Shown here in pieces: positions 15,774-24,490 of a stretch of DNA of 64,000 nucleotides. Where the stretch lies: contig CAVJCT010000026.1 in NCBI GenBank assembly GCA_963648205.1, positions 1 through 64,000 on the forward strand, read 5' to 3'. The notes under the pieces are model-generated. The model did no database searches. It was not told the DNA's origin and saw only the letters and a program-made list of their open reading frames with translations. Source of the stretch: UBA1181 sp963648205 (GTDB taxonomy: Bacteria; Bacteroidota; Bacteroidia; Bacteroidales; Paludibacteraceae). The translations under genes were made by a program, and so were the position numbers. Numbering within the stretch: the stretch's first letter is position 1; the number at the start of each line of letters is the position of its first letter.

Positions 15774-17297
15774 ATGTCGGGAAAAAAGAAAATCTTGATT
15801 ATCGGTGGAGGTGTTGCAGGTATGTCTGCTGGTATTTATGCGCAGGTAAACGGTTTCGATTCGGTCGTGGTTGAAAAACATAGTATTCCGGGTGGTATTT
15901 GCACCGCTTGGTATCGGAAACGTTACAAATTCGACTATAGCATCCAGTGGTTGGTTGGTACGAAAGAGGGTGCTTTCCACGATACAATGTGGGAGACGGG
16001 TATTTTGGATGATACGGTTAAGGTACTCAATTCCGACGTTCATAATATAAATGTGGATAAGAATGGTGCTGATTTTATCATTTTCACAAAGGTGAGACGG
16101 TGGCGTCGCTATCTTTTGAGAATGGCTCCCGAGGATTTTATCGCTATCAACCGTTTGTGCCGTGATATTCGTTGGGCATCTCATCTTCGTCCGTTCGACA
16201 TTGCGCCTGCTTTGCGTAAACCTTGGCACTATGTGAAGGCTCTTTATCATTGTTGGCCATCCCTCTACATGGCACTCCGTCATAAAGGAAAAACATATCA
16301 AGAATATATTGATTCTCTGCATTTTAAGAATGAATATCTTCGCAGTAGAATGTTGCAAATCTACGGAGAAAATAATTTCTCAGCCTACGCTTTCTTGCTC
16401 ATTATGGGGTGGTATTTGCGTAAAAACGCAGGTTATCCGATGGGCGGCTCTTTAGGTGTGGCAGGTCGTATGCAGAAGAAATATGAGTCGCTCGGTGGCC
16501 AGTTCCTTTTTAAAAAGGAGGTGGAGGAGATTGTCATTGAGAATAATCAAGCCAAGGGTGTGCGACTGACGGATGGCACTGTAATTGAGGCTGATTATGT
16601 GATCAGTGCGGCGGATGGTTACACTACCTTATTCAATATGTTAAAGGGGAAATACAATTCGAAGGAAATTGAAAATGCTTACAAAAACTGGCATCGTTTC
16701 TCTTCTATTGTTCAAGTCTCTTTCGGTGTCAACAAGAAACTTGAAACTGATTCTCATATTCAGGTGGTTTTGGCGCAAAATGAAAAAATCGGAAGTACGA
16801 CGATTTCGCATAGTTACCGTGTGCTGAATTATGATTTCGATTCGAGTATGGCTCCCGAAAACAAGACGGCGATTGTCTTCCGTTTTGAAAGTCCGTACGA
16901 ACTGTGGGAGAATATGACAGACGAGGAGTATAAGGCTGAAAAACAGAAGATTGCAGAGGACGCTCGTAAACTTTTGGAGAAGCATTATCCAGGCAGTTTG
17001 GAACTCGTTGAGGTGATGGATGTTGCCACTCCTCGCACTACAATTCGCTACACGGGTGTGTGGAAAGGGGCTTACGAGGGCTTTATGCCTACTCCTAAGA
17101 ACGTGATTGATCAGCTCGACCAGAAATTGCCTAATCTAGATCATTTCTACATGGCTGGTCAGTGGCTCTTCCCAGGAGGTGGAATACCGCCATCCGTGGA
17201 GTCGGGCAAATGGGCTATCCAGTTGATTTGCAGAGACGAGGATAAGCGTTTCCATGCAAAACAAAGACACAATCCGTTTGGTAGAAAAAAGGATTGA
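15774..17297 (+). CDS. Phytoene-desaturase-like FAD-dependent oxidoreductase (COG1233)
   Basis: A 507-residue flavoprotein. The dinucleotide-binding motif GGGVAGMSAG is at residues 11-20 with the acidic end of the second strand in VVEKH, followed by GGICTAWYRKRYKFDYSIQW. The C-terminal FAD-contact block is FYMAGQWLFPGGGIPPSVESG. This group includes carotenoid desaturases, isomerases and retinol saturase-like enzymes, but no other carotenoid gene is in the window, so the substrate is unknown. Start ATG at 15774 follows an AT-rich leader. It ends at a hairpin shared with the convergent gene. Confidence 0.85.
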   Translation: MSGKKKILIIGGGVAGMSAGIYAQVNGFDSVVVEKHSIPGGICTAWYRKRYKFDYSIQWLVGTKEGAFHDTMWETGILDDTVKVLNSDVHNINVDKNGADFIIFTKVRRWRRYLLRMAPEDFIAINRLCRDIRWASHLRPFDIAPALRKPWHYVKALYHCWPSLYMALRHKGKTYQEYIDSLHFKNEYLRSRMLQIYGENNFSAYAFLLIMGWYLRKNAGYPMGGSLGVAGRMQKKYESLGGQFLFKKEVEEIVIENNQAKGVRLTDGTVIEADYVISAADGYTTLFNMLKGKYNSKEIENAYKNWHRFSSIVQVSFGVNKKLETDSHIQVVLAQNEKIGSTTISHSYRVLNYDFDSSMAPENKTAIVFRFESPYELWENMTDEEYKAEKQKIAEDARKLLEKHYPGSLELVEVMDVATPRTTIRYTGVWKGAYEGFMPTPKNVIDQLDQKLPNLDHFYMAGQWLFPGGGIPPSVESGKWAIQLICRDEDKRFHAKQRHNPFGRKKD

Positions 17298-17336
17298 GAA
17301 AGTGGATTAAGTTATTGATTGTTAGATAGATAAATT

Positions 17337-17374
17337 CGCATAGTGGAGCAAATCTGCTATGCGTTTTCTTTTTT
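17337..17374 (+). terminator. Intrinsic terminator overlapping the end of the convergent gene
   Basis: CGCATAG (17337-17343) pairs with CTATGCG (17357-17363), extended by three inner pairs, two of them wobble, then a T-rich run. The right arm contains the stop codon and the last codons of the minus-strand flippase-like gene. Confidence 0.8.
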
Positions 17375-18349
17375 GTTCTTGTTGATAAAAGGAAGAATCA
17401 AAGAACATCCAAATCCGACAACGCAGTTGACGATGATTTCCACCAAATGGGCGAGGATGGCAAAAGTGCCTGCCTGCGTGGCTGTGATGCCATAAATCAA
17501 CAAGGCTTGGATGGTCATAAACTCGTAGGTTCCGATACCGCCTTGCACAGGTACGACCATACCCAACGCTCCGAAAACGTAGGTAACCAAGCCTGCTTCT
17601 AAGGTGAGTCCAGAGGTGAAATCGAACATCCAGAAACTGCAATAGAGCATCAAATAATAGATCACAAAAATCAAAATGGAGTAGAATAGGAAGAGTGGTT
17701 TGTTCTTGACTTTCGTAAACGATTTGAGTCCATTCCAAACGCCTGTTCCCATCTCTTTTCCCTTCTGAAAAATTTTCCAGTTGGAGATTTTCTTCCAAAA
17801 GAAACTGATGCCCAAGACAAAGGCGAGAAGGATAATCCAGATAATAGGGTTAGAAAAAAGTCCAACTACCTTATCTAATATATGAACGTCCGAAAGTATA
17901 TTTTGAAAAACTTCAAACTCTGCAATGATGGTGAAAAAGACAATCAGCAAGGTTACCAGCATATCGAAGGCACGCTCGGTGATGACAGTTCCGAAAAGTT
18001 CGCTCATTGGAATTCTCTCATATTTCTTGAGTACGCCACAACGAGCCACCTCGCCAGCACGGGGAAAAATATGGTTGACGAAATAGCCAAACATCACCGC
18101 ACAAAAGGTGTTTTTCATCGCAGGTGTCTTTGCCACAGGCTCAATCAGCATGTTCCAACGTAGTGCACGCACCCAACTGCTCAGCAAGCAAAGCAAAATC
18201 GGAACAACGACATATCCCCATTTCGCAGAGTGGAAGATGGTTCTCATCTCGTTCAAATCCAACTGCTTATATACAAAGTAGAACACGAGAACTCCCAATC
18301 CTAATGAAACGACGATCTGTAAAATATCTTTGCCTTTGACTTTTTCCAT
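17357..18349 (-). CDS. Flippase-like / lysylphosphatidylglycerol synthase TM-domain protein (UPF0104)
   Basis: A 330-residue inner-membrane protein with about eight hydrophobic helices. The family blocks are seen: SWVRALRWNMLI near residue 60, FGYFVNHIFPRAGEVARCGVL near 90-108 and the C-terminal GGIGTYEFMTIQALLIYGI. This matches the transmembrane part of MprF-type proteins without the catalytic aminoacyl transferase domain, so a lipid-handling role is an inference from the family. It has its own -7 box and faces the flavoenzyme gene, sharing a terminator with it. Confidence 0.85.
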   Translation of the reverse strand: MEKVKGKDILQIVVSLGLGVLVFYFVYKQLDLNEMRTIFHSAKWGYVVVPILLCLLSSWVRALRWNMLIEPVAKTPAMKNTFCAVMFGYFVNHIFPRAGEVARCGVLKKYERIPMSELFGTVITERAFDMLVTLLIVFFTIIAEFEVFQNILSDVHILDKVVGLFSNPIIWIILLAFVLGISFFWKKISNWKIFQKGKEMGTGVWNGLKSFTKVKNKPLFLFYSILIFVIYYLMLYCSFWMFDFTSGLTLEAGLVTYVFGALGMVVPVQGGIGTYEFMTIQALLIYGITATQAGTFAILAHLVEIIVNCVVGFGCSLILPFINKNKKENA

Positions 18350-18370
18350 GTTACTGATTCTTTTGCGGTT

Positions 18371-18379
18371 GCAAAGGTA
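18371..18379 (-). promoter_or_regulatory. -7 box of the flippase-like gene
   Basis: TACCTTTGC on the minus strand, 22 bases before the ATG at 18349. The upstream box is unclear. Confidence 0.7.
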
Positions 18380-18393
18380 ATCATTTCTTTGCT

Positions 18394-18425
18394 TTTGCAG
18401 ATTGATAAATTTTTCCTATTTTTGC
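18394..18425 (+). promoter_or_regulatory. Promoter of rsmA-corA-obgE
   Basis: TTTG at 18394-18397, 19-base spacer, TATTTTTGC at 18417-18425. It lies back to back with the flippase-like promoter, only about 15 bases apart. The rsmA ATG is at 18501, leaving a leader of near 70 bases. Confidence 0.8.
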
Positions 18426-18500
18426 GTTTGGCTAATGCGACTGAAGAAAAAGATGCAAAAGCTCGAAACCAAAGAGTTAAATCGATAAAGCCGATGGAAG

Positions 18501-19292
18501 ATGGAAGTCACGCCCAAGAAATTCTTAGGGCAGCATTTTTTGAAAGATCTGAATATTGCCCAAAACATCGCTGATAGTTTAGAGGTGTCTGAGCCGACTA
18601 ATGTGTTAGAGATCGGTCCAGGCATGGGTGTTTTGACACAATTCTTGTTGAAAAATCCACAGATAAACCTTAAAGTGGTGGAGTTAGACCGTGAGTCGGT
18701 CGACTATCTCAATGAAAACTTTCCAGAGTTGGATGGCAGGATCCTCGCCGAGGATTTCTTAAAGTCTGATTTGACACATCTCTTTGATGGTCAGTCGTTT
18801 AACGTCATTGGAAACTACCCGTATAATATTTCAAGTCAGATATTTTTCCGTGTGTTAGATTATCGAGATCGTATTCCCGTTTGTTCGGGTATGATCCAAA
18901 AGGAGGTGGCAGAACGTATTGCTGCCAAGCCTAATTGCAAAGCATACGGAATCTTAAGTGTGTTGCTCCAAGCATTCTATGATATAGAGTATTTGTTCAC
19001 CGTGCACGAGTATGTGTTCGATCCGCCACCGAAGGTAAAATCCGCAGTTATCCGGATGCGCCGTAATGGGGTGAACAAACTCGAATGTGATGAGCAACTC
19101 TTCATCAAAGTAGTCAAAACCACCTTTAATCAACGCCGGAAAATGTTGCGGAATACTCTCGCAAACCTATCCGTGCCTAAAGATTCTGCACTGATGCAAG
19201 ACCCAATCGCAACGAAAAGGCCTGAGCAACTCAGTGTGGCAGACTTTGTGGCACTAACGAATCGTGTACAAGAAGAGTTAGCAAAAATTTAA
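18501..19292 (+). CDS. rsmA: 16S rRNA (adenine1518/1519-N6) dimethyltransferase
   Basis: Dimethylates the two adjacent adenines at the 3' end of 16S rRNA (KsgA). A 263-residue Rossmann methyltransferase: KFLGQHFL at 7-14, the SAM-binding EIGPGMG at 37-43, and the catalytic GNYPYNI motif at 104-110. The helical C-terminal domain is complete (FNQRRKMLRNTL). It begins the unit with corA 4 bases downstream. Confidence 0.96.
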   Translation: MEVTPKKFLGQHFLKDLNIAQNIADSLEVSEPTNVLEIGPGMGVLTQFLLKNPQINLKVVELDRESVDYLNENFPELDGRILAEDFLKSDLTHLFDGQSFNVIGNYPYNISSQIFFRVLDYRDRIPVCSGMIQKEVAERIAAKPNCKAYGILSVLLQAFYDIEYLFTVHEYVFDPPPKVKSAVIRMRRNGVNKLECDEQLFIKVVKTTFNQRRKMLRNTLANLSVPKDSALMQDPIATKRPEQLSVADFVALTNRVQEELAKI

Positions 19293-19296
19293 AGGT

Positions 19297-20259
19297 ATGC
19301 AACAAAACATTCAACAGGTTCGTTTGTTCTATTTCGAGAACAACCGACTGAAGATTGCAAAGGATATCGAGATCCTAAAGGAGATTCCTTTGAACAATTT
19401 TGTTTGGATTGACTTGAACGATGTCGCTCCGGAAACAGAGTCGGAATTGGAGCAATTCCTGAAAATTTATATTCAAGAGGAAGAGGAAATCGAAGAGATC
19501 GAGATGTCTTCTCGTTATATCGAAACGGAAGATACGATGGTGGCAAACTCCAATTTCTTATTAGATACGTTCGAGAAAGAGCCAGTCTCTTTTATCCTCA
19601 AAAATGGAATCTTGGTCTCCGTTCGTGATAATTCAAATTTGAAATCTTTCAACGAGACGGTCAAGAAAATGTTCGCTAATCCGCGAAATTATCCGACAGG
19701 TTATCATATATTCGTGGCTTTGTTGGAGACTCGAGTGGAGTATGATGCGGATATGATCGAGGCGGTAACGGGTGAAATCACAAAGTTGAGTAAAACGCTC
19801 ACCATCGCTGAGGATGTGGATGAGGATATGTTGTTGGAAATCAAGAATATGCAGGAGCGTGTGATGCACCTTCGTGAGAACATCATCGATAAACAACGTG
19901 TGGTTTCCAATGTCTTGAAGAGCGCGTTGATGCCTAAAGATTTGAAACCTCGCTTGAGTATGGTTATCAAGGATATCAACTCTCTTATCGAGCATACGAA
20001 GTTTGGTTTTGACCGTCTGGACTATCTCCAAGATACGTTCTTAGGTCTCGTAAACATTGAGCAGAATAAGATTATCAAGATATTTACGGTGGTTTCGGTT
20101 ATCTTCTTGCCACCAACATTGATCGCAAGTATCTATGGTATGAACTTCAAGTTTATGCCAGAATTAGACTGGTCTTACGGATATTTGTTTTCAATTTGCT
20201 TGATGATTGTCGCCTCTGGGTTGACATTGCTCATATTTAAGAAGAAAAATTGGTTGTGA
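19297..20259 (+). CDS. corA: CorA-family divalent metal ion transporter
   Basis: A 320-residue inner-membrane channel for Mg2+ and perhaps Co2+ or Ni2+. A long acidic and helical cytoplasmic domain (acidic run around residues 62-75) is followed by two C-terminal membrane helices. The selectivity motif YGMN is at about 280-283, in the loop between them. Starts 4 bases after rsmA, so translation is probably coupled. Ion preference is not decidable from sequence. Confidence 0.94.
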   Translation: MQQNIQQVRLFYFENNRLKIAKDIEILKEIPLNNFVWIDLNDVAPETESELEQFLKIYIQEEEEIEEIEMSSRYIETEDTMVANSNFLLDTFEKEPVSFILKNGILVSVRDNSNLKSFNETVKKMFANPRNYPTGYHIFVALLETRVEYDADMIEAVTGEITKLSKTLTIAEDVDEDMLLEIKNMQERVMHLRENIIDKQRVVSNVLKSALMPKDLKPRLSMVIKDINSLIEHTKFGFDRLDYLQDTFLGLVNIEQNKIIKIFTVVSVIFLPPTLIASIYGMNFKFMPELDWSYGYLFSICLMIVASGLTLLIFKKKNWL

Positions 20260-20278
20260 TTTGAAAATATAGGGAATT

Positions 20279-21403
20279 ATGGCAGAGACGAATTTTGTTG
20301 ATTATGTGAAGATATATTGCCGATCTGGTAAGGGTGGGGCAGGTTCTGCTCACTTGCATCGTGAGAAATACACTCCGAAGGGCGGTCCGGATGGTGGTGA
20401 TGGCGGTCGCGGTGGACATATCATTCTCCGTGGCAATAAAAACTATTGGACGCTCATTCACTTGAAATATGAGAAGCACGTCTTGGCAGGCGACGGTGGA
20501 AGCGGTAGTTCAAGCCGTAGTTTCGGTGCGGATGGTGCGGATAAGGTGCTGGAAGTGCCTTGTGGAACTGTTGTCTACGATGCTGAAACGGGAGAGTTCC
20601 TCTGCGACGTTACAGAAGACGGTCAGGAGGTGATTCTGCTCAAAGGTGGTCGTGGAGGCTTAGGAAACTGGCATTTCAAATCGGCTACAAACCAAACCCC
20701 ACGTTTCGCACAACCAGGAGAACCTGCTATCGAGAAGACTGTCATTTTAGAGTTGAAAGTCTTGGCAGATGTGGGTTTGGTGGGCTTCCCAAATGCAGGA
20801 AAGTCGACTTTGCTCTCTGTTGTCTCTGCGGCAAAACCCAAAATCGCCAATTACCCATTCACCACCTTGGAGCCTAATTTGGGTATCGTTGCCTATCGCG
20901 ATCAGAAATCATTTGCAATGGCAGATATTCCAGGAATCATCGAGGGTGCGAGCGAAGGAAAAGGTATCGGACTGCGATTCTTGCGCCATATCGAGCGAAA
21001 TGCGATTCTCTTGTTCCTTGTTCCTGCTGATTCTGACGATATTGTAAAAGAGTATGAAATTCTGCTGAACGAGTTGGCCAAATACAATGAGGAATTGCTG
21101 AAGAAACAACGAATTTTGGCAATTTCGAAATGTGATATGATCGATGAGGAGTTGGAGAATGAGATTCGTCAGACCTTGCCTACCGATGTGCCAGTAACGT
21201 TCTTCTCGAGTGTTACAGGAAATGGTTTGATGGAACTTAAAGACTTGATTTGGAATGAGTTGAGTAAGGATGTCGATCGTCATATGACGTTGACACACCG
21301 CCCAATGGATCTCGATGATGAGGATGAATTTGACAATGACGATGTTGAAATCATCGAAGGAGACGACATTGAGGTGGAGTGGGACGATGATGATGACGAT
21401 TGA
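20279..21403 (+). CDS. obgE: Obg-family GTPase
   Basis: Ribosome-associated GTPase acting in 50S assembly and stress control. The 374-residue protein shows the glycine-rich Obg fold (residues 1-158, with GGPDGGDGGRGG), the G1 loop GFPNAGKS at 169-176, the switch II DIPGIIEGAS and the NKxD-type motif as SKCD. The C-terminal 35 residues are almost wholly acidic, ending in a run of Asp. The usual neighbours rpmA and rplU are not here; it instead follows corA by 19 bases. Confidence 0.95.
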   Translation: MAETNFVDYVKIYCRSGKGGAGSAHLHREKYTPKGGPDGGDGGRGGHIILRGNKNYWTLIHLKYEKHVLAGDGGSGSSSRSFGADGADKVLEVPCGTVVYDAETGEFLCDVTEDGQEVILLKGGRGGLGNWHFKSATNQTPRFAQPGEPAIEKTVILELKVLADVGLVGFPNAGKSTLLSVVSAAKPKIANYPFTTLEPNLGIVAYRDQKSFAMADIPGIIEGASEGKGIGLRFLRHIERNAILLFLVPADSDDIVKEYEILLNELAKYNEELLKKQRILAISKCDMIDEELENEIRQTLPTDVPVTFFSSVTGNGLMELKDLIWNELSKDVDRHMTLTHRPMDLDDEDEFDNDDVEIIEGDDIEVEWDDDDDD

Positions 21404-21444
21404 AATTCGATAAGATAATTTGGTAAGGTAAATTTGATAAGATT

Positions 21445-22251
21445 ATGAAAGGTAAAGTGTTTATTGCGTTGGCGATTTTTTTAGGGAGTGCAGCAATGTC
21501 GTCTGCGAGCGATGTGATTGTAACAAACCAAACTGAGAAAATCGATGCTAAGGTCTTGGAAGTAACCCCTAAAGAGGTGAAATTCAAGAAAACAGCCAAT
21601 CTTGAAGGGCCAACATATACAATGTATGTTGCAGATATTCAAGAGATTGTCTATGAAAATGGGGCAGTGGACAAGTTCGGTGTTTCCTCCAAAGACACGG
21701 TGGACAAAAAGAATGTACAACCAGTTCTGCCACCTATCTTCACGCCAACGAAATCGGACACTGTGGCTTTGCAAACCAATGTTTCTGCTGATATTTTAGG
21801 CTTTAAAAGTCTGAATGGCGAAAGACTGTCAGATGATGAGTATGCGCAGTATCTCAAAGAGCGTTGTATGCCCGCCTACGAATCCTTTGCCAAAGGACGA
21901 CGATTGTGGCGTGCAGGATGGACGCTTTTCATCGCAGGACAAGCCGTTCGTCTCTCTGGAATCATCTGCTGTATTGCCTACCAGAATCGCGATTTCAGTG
22001 ATGAACTCATAGATGGATATTACCGTTCAAACAAAAAAGACCACAAGGAGTATTTGCGAGACTATGGAGTAACAGCCATTGTCTTTGGTTCAGCCGCTTG
22101 CATCACGAGCATTCCATTTATAATCAAGGGAGGAATTAAACGAGGCCGTTCCATTGCCATCTACAATGACCAATGCGTGGAGCAATCCCCTAAAGCCTAT
22201 CTCAATCTCAACGTCAACACCAACGGTTTAGGCTTAGCTTTAAATTTCTAA
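21445..22251 (+). CDS. Secreted/membrane protein of an unnamed Bacteroidales family, paralogue 1
   Basis: A 268-residue protein; I do not recognise a named family. A signal peptide (1-22, MKGKVFIALAIFLGSAAMSS) is followed by a conserved block of about 60 residues: DVIVTNQTEKIDAKVLEV, KFKKTANLEGPTY, and ADIQEIVYENG. A linker leads to a YAQYLKERCMPAY motif, two hydrophobic segments (about 155-178 and 208-230), then RSIAIYNDQC and the ending GLGLALNF. Two relatives lie downstream at 22774 and 23683. The final Phe resembles the end of outer-membrane proteins, but the two helices argue against a simple barrel. It is 41 bases after obgE. Confidence 0.65.
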   Translation: MKGKVFIALAIFLGSAAMSSASDVIVTNQTEKIDAKVLEVTPKEVKFKKTANLEGPTYTMYVADIQEIVYENGAVDKFGVSSKDTVDKKNVQPVLPPIFTPTKSDTVALQTNVSADILGFKSLNGERLSDDEYAQYLKERCMPAYESFAKGRRLWRAGWTLFIAGQAVRLSGIICCIAYQNRDFSDELIDGYYRSNKKDHKEYLRDYGVTAIVFGSAACITSIPFIIKGGIKRGRSIAIYNDQCVEQSPKAYLNLNVNTNGLGLALNF

Positions 22252-22323
22252 AAAAAATCTTTTGTTGAAAATTTAATTCGCTGAAAATCAATATATTATC
22301 AAAAATATGTTATAAAACATATC

Positions 22324-22362
22324 GGGGGGGGGTAAAATTGAACATTTTGTTTTTATATTTGC
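22324..22362 (+). promoter_or_regulatory. Nine-G homopolymer 21 bases upstream of a -7 box
   Basis: Nine consecutive G at 22324-22332, a 21-base AT-rich spacer, then TATATTTGC at 22354-22362, an exact -7 box. The G-run occupies the place where TTTG normally lies. Such tracts change length by replication slippage, so this may be a phase-variable promoter for the lipoprotein gene at 22415 and the genes after it. Confidence 0.55.
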
Positions 22363-22414
22363 GCCGTTATTAAGAAATTAAGGGAAATAACGGAATAATT
22401 AAATATAAAAAGAA

Positions 22415-22750
22415 ATGGGAAAAAGGAAGTTTTTCGGATTGTTATTAATGATTGTGGCAATCCTTTCTATGGTAACTATGTCTTGTAAGAAATCAACGGA
22501 AGAAGCAGATGAAGAAGCAGACACTTATGAGATAACAATCGTAAATAATTCTTCTTCTACCTTTGCCGTCTACATAGACGATGTTTATGAAGGAGACTTA
22601 AAGAAGAAGCAATATGGAAAATATGAAGTCTCTGTAGATGGTGTTCATACAGCAAGAGTCTTACAAAAGAATGGTTATATTCTTTACCCTACAGAGAAGA
22701 CAACCACCTTTGTTTATGGAGGGGCAGACATGTGGACATTCAGCAACTAA
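22415..22750 (+). CDS. Small lipoprotein of unknown function
   Basis: A 111-residue protein. The N-terminus is a lipoprotein signal ending TMSC with C24 as the lipidated residue, then an acidic linker rich in Glu and Asp (26-37). The rest (39-108) is a compact beta-rich domain beginning YEITIVNNSSSTFAVYIDD, which looks like the PEGA-type or carboxypeptidase-regulatory-like fold, only by pattern. It is the first gene behind the G-tract promoter and its stop overlaps an in-frame ATG of the next gene (TAATG). Confidence 0.7.
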   Translation: MGKRKFFGLLLMIVAILSMVTMSCKKSTEEADEEADTYEITIVNNSSSTFAVYIDDVYEGDLKKKQYGKYEVSVDGVHTARVLQKNGYILYPTEKTTTFVYGGADMWTFSN

Positions 22751-22773
22751 TGACTTTTTTTAGCATTCAATTA

Positions 22774-23670
22774 ATGAGGTTGAGGGTAATTGCGGCGTTA
22801 CTTGTCGCATTGTTCGCTAATTGTGCATTTGCGGTTGATGTTATAGTAACCAAATCTGCGAAGAAAATTGATGCAAAGATTTTAGAGGTTTCTTCAGATA
22901 CGGTAAGATATAAGAAATCGAGCAATATTGGCGGACCAACATATGTTTTGAAAGTCTCTGAAATTCAGACAATTGTCTATGATAATGGAAAAGTAGAAAC
23001 TTTCAAAAGAAAAGTTCAGGAGAAGGCTGAAAAACAACAAAGAATGGCGAATAAACCGTCAGAGCCGAAGCCGAAGGTTGTTAAACATCATCTGACGCCA
23101 CAGCAGAGACAACATGACGAGTTGGAGTTGCGTCGTATGATTTATAATCGTAGCAATATTGGTGGAGTTCCCAACTTGAACTCCTCTGATAGTCTTCGTC
23201 TCTTTGCTAATGGTTTTAATTATAATCAAGATGGCTTTCTTGAGTATGAGAAATTAGATGGTGTGAAATTATCAGATCGTCAATATGCTGAGTATTTGCG
23301 GACTCGCTGTAGACCAGCGTATGATAAGTATATAAGTGGTAATAATTTGGCGGGAGTTGGTGGTTGTTTAACCATTATGGGAGGCTGTTTGCTTGTTTCT
23401 GGTATGATTTGTTTGGCAAGTTATGACTCGAGTGTAGAGCATGACAGTGATGGATACGATAAGGAATTTGTAAAGTATGCCTACGGAACTGCAGGAACTA
23501 TTGTCGGGGCGGTTTGTACTGTCGTGGGAATTCCTTTTTGGATTTCTGGTTCAGTGAGAAAGCATCGTTCAATCGACATTTATAATGATGAATGTGGTGG
23601 CAATGACGTTGTCTTTGAGTACCGTGTTGGTTATAATGGTAAAAATTTAGGTTTGACGTTTAATTTTTAA
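22774..23670 (+). CDS. Secreted/membrane protein of the same unnamed family, paralogue 2
   Basis: A 298-residue relative of the proteins at 21445 and 23683. The ATG at 22774 gives a clean signal peptide (MRLRVIAALLVALFANCAFA); an ATG at 22750 that overlaps the lipoprotein stop is the alternative and would add eight residues. The conserved block follows: VDVIVTKSAKKIDAKILEV, GGPTYVLKVSEIQTIVYDNG. A basic, Gln-rich linker (about 75-115) is longer than in the other two. Then come the YAEYLRTRCRPAYDKY motif, two hydrophobic helices, RSIDIYNDEC and the ending LGLTFNF. Function unknown. Confidence 0.65.
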   Translation: MRLRVIAALLVALFANCAFAVDVIVTKSAKKIDAKILEVSSDTVRYKKSSNIGGPTYVLKVSEIQTIVYDNGKVETFKRKVQEKAEKQQRMANKPSEPKPKVVKHHLTPQQRQHDELELRRMIYNRSNIGGVPNLNSSDSLRLFANGFNYNQDGFLEYEKLDGVKLSDRQYAEYLRTRCRPAYDKYISGNNLAGVGGCLTIMGGCLLVSGMICLASYDSSVEHDSDGYDKEFVKYAYGTAGTIVGAVCTVVGIPFWISGSVRKHRSIDIYNDECGGNDVVFEYRVGYNGKNLGLTFNF

Positions 23671-23682
23671 AATATAAAGTAT

Positions 23683-24435
23683 ATGAAAGTGAAATTTTTG
23701 ATTTTTTTGATGGTGAATTTTTTTAGTTTGGGTCTATGTGCGGCTGATATGATAGTAACGAAAGATTCAAAAAAGATTGACGCTAAAGTTTTGGAAGTCT
23801 CTTCTTCCGAAATAAAATACAAGAAGAAAAGCAATCTAAATGGACCTACGTATGTTATATCAACAGCGGAGATTCAGACTATTATTTATGAAAACGGTGA
23901 AGTTGAAATATACGAAGAAAGAAAAGATGAAGTGGTAGAAGGACCATCCTCAAAAGTGAAAAATGATAATGTTGTATCGGAAGAAAAATCAGAAGAGAAG
24001 AGTGTTGACAGTTCAGATTCTGGCTACAATACCGAACAACCCCAAGAGATTTTGAAAACCAGTGGTGATAGCCTTGGATATAGAAGTTTGAATGGAAAGC
24101 GAATGACCTCTTACGAATATAATGAGTATTTGAAAGCTCATTGTATGCCTGCTTCAAAAACATATAAAAAGGGGAATGGCATGTTGAGCGCAGGAATTAC
24201 TATGATTGTAATGGGGGAATTGACTGGAATCATTGGATTAGCAAGTGATTGTGTTCCTTTAACTTTTGTTGGTGGTTTTATTGAGATTGTAGGTATTCCA
24301 TTAGTCGTTACAGGTGCTATGAAAAAAAGAAAGTCAATAAAGGTTTATGAGGAGAAATGCTTAAACAATGACACCGCCTTTGAATATCGCATTGGCTATA
24401 CGGGTAAAGGTTTAGGCTTAGCCCTGAATTTCTAA
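23683..24435 (+). CDS. Secreted/membrane protein of the same unnamed family, paralogue 3
   Basis: A 250-residue relative, 12 bases after paralogue 2. Signal peptide residues 1-20 end near GLCAAD; the block MIVTKDSKKIDAKVLEV and GPTYVISTAEIQTIIYENG follow. The linker (about 80-125) is rich in Glu and Ser. YNEYLKAHCMPA, two hydrophobic helices, RKSIKVYEEKC and the ending GKGLGLALNF complete the family layout. The gene looks more AT-rich by eye than neighbouring housekeeping genes. It ends in a strong terminator, so lipoprotein, paralogue 2 and paralogue 3 form one unit. Confidence 0.65.
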   Translation: MKVKFLIFLMVNFFSLGLCAADMIVTKDSKKIDAKVLEVSSSEIKYKKKSNLNGPTYVISTAEIQTIIYENGEVEIYEERKDEVVEGPSSKVKNDNVVSEEKSEEKSVDSSDSGYNTEQPQEILKTSGDSLGYRSLNGKRMTSYEYNEYLKAHCMPASKTYKKGNGMLSAGITMIVMGELTGIIGLASDCVPLTFVGGFIEIVGIPLVVTGAMKKRKSIKVYEEKCLNNDTAFEYRIGYTGKGLGLALNF

Positions 24436-24456
24436 AAATAGTAAAAGCAAATAATA

Positions 24457-24490
24457 AGCCCAACGGTTGAAAAATCGTTGGGCTTTTCTT
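24457..24490. terminator. Bidirectional intrinsic terminator
   Basis: AGCCCAACG (24457-24465) pairs perfectly with CGTTGGGCT (24476-24484), followed by a T-rich run on the plus strand and A-rich on the other side. It serves paralogue 3 and the convergent AAA ATPase gene. Confidence 0.9.

Noticed and set aside
22732..22773. GTG start at 22732 for paralogue 2
   Set aside because: It would overlap the lipoprotein gene and add residues before a complete signal peptide that begins at 22774.
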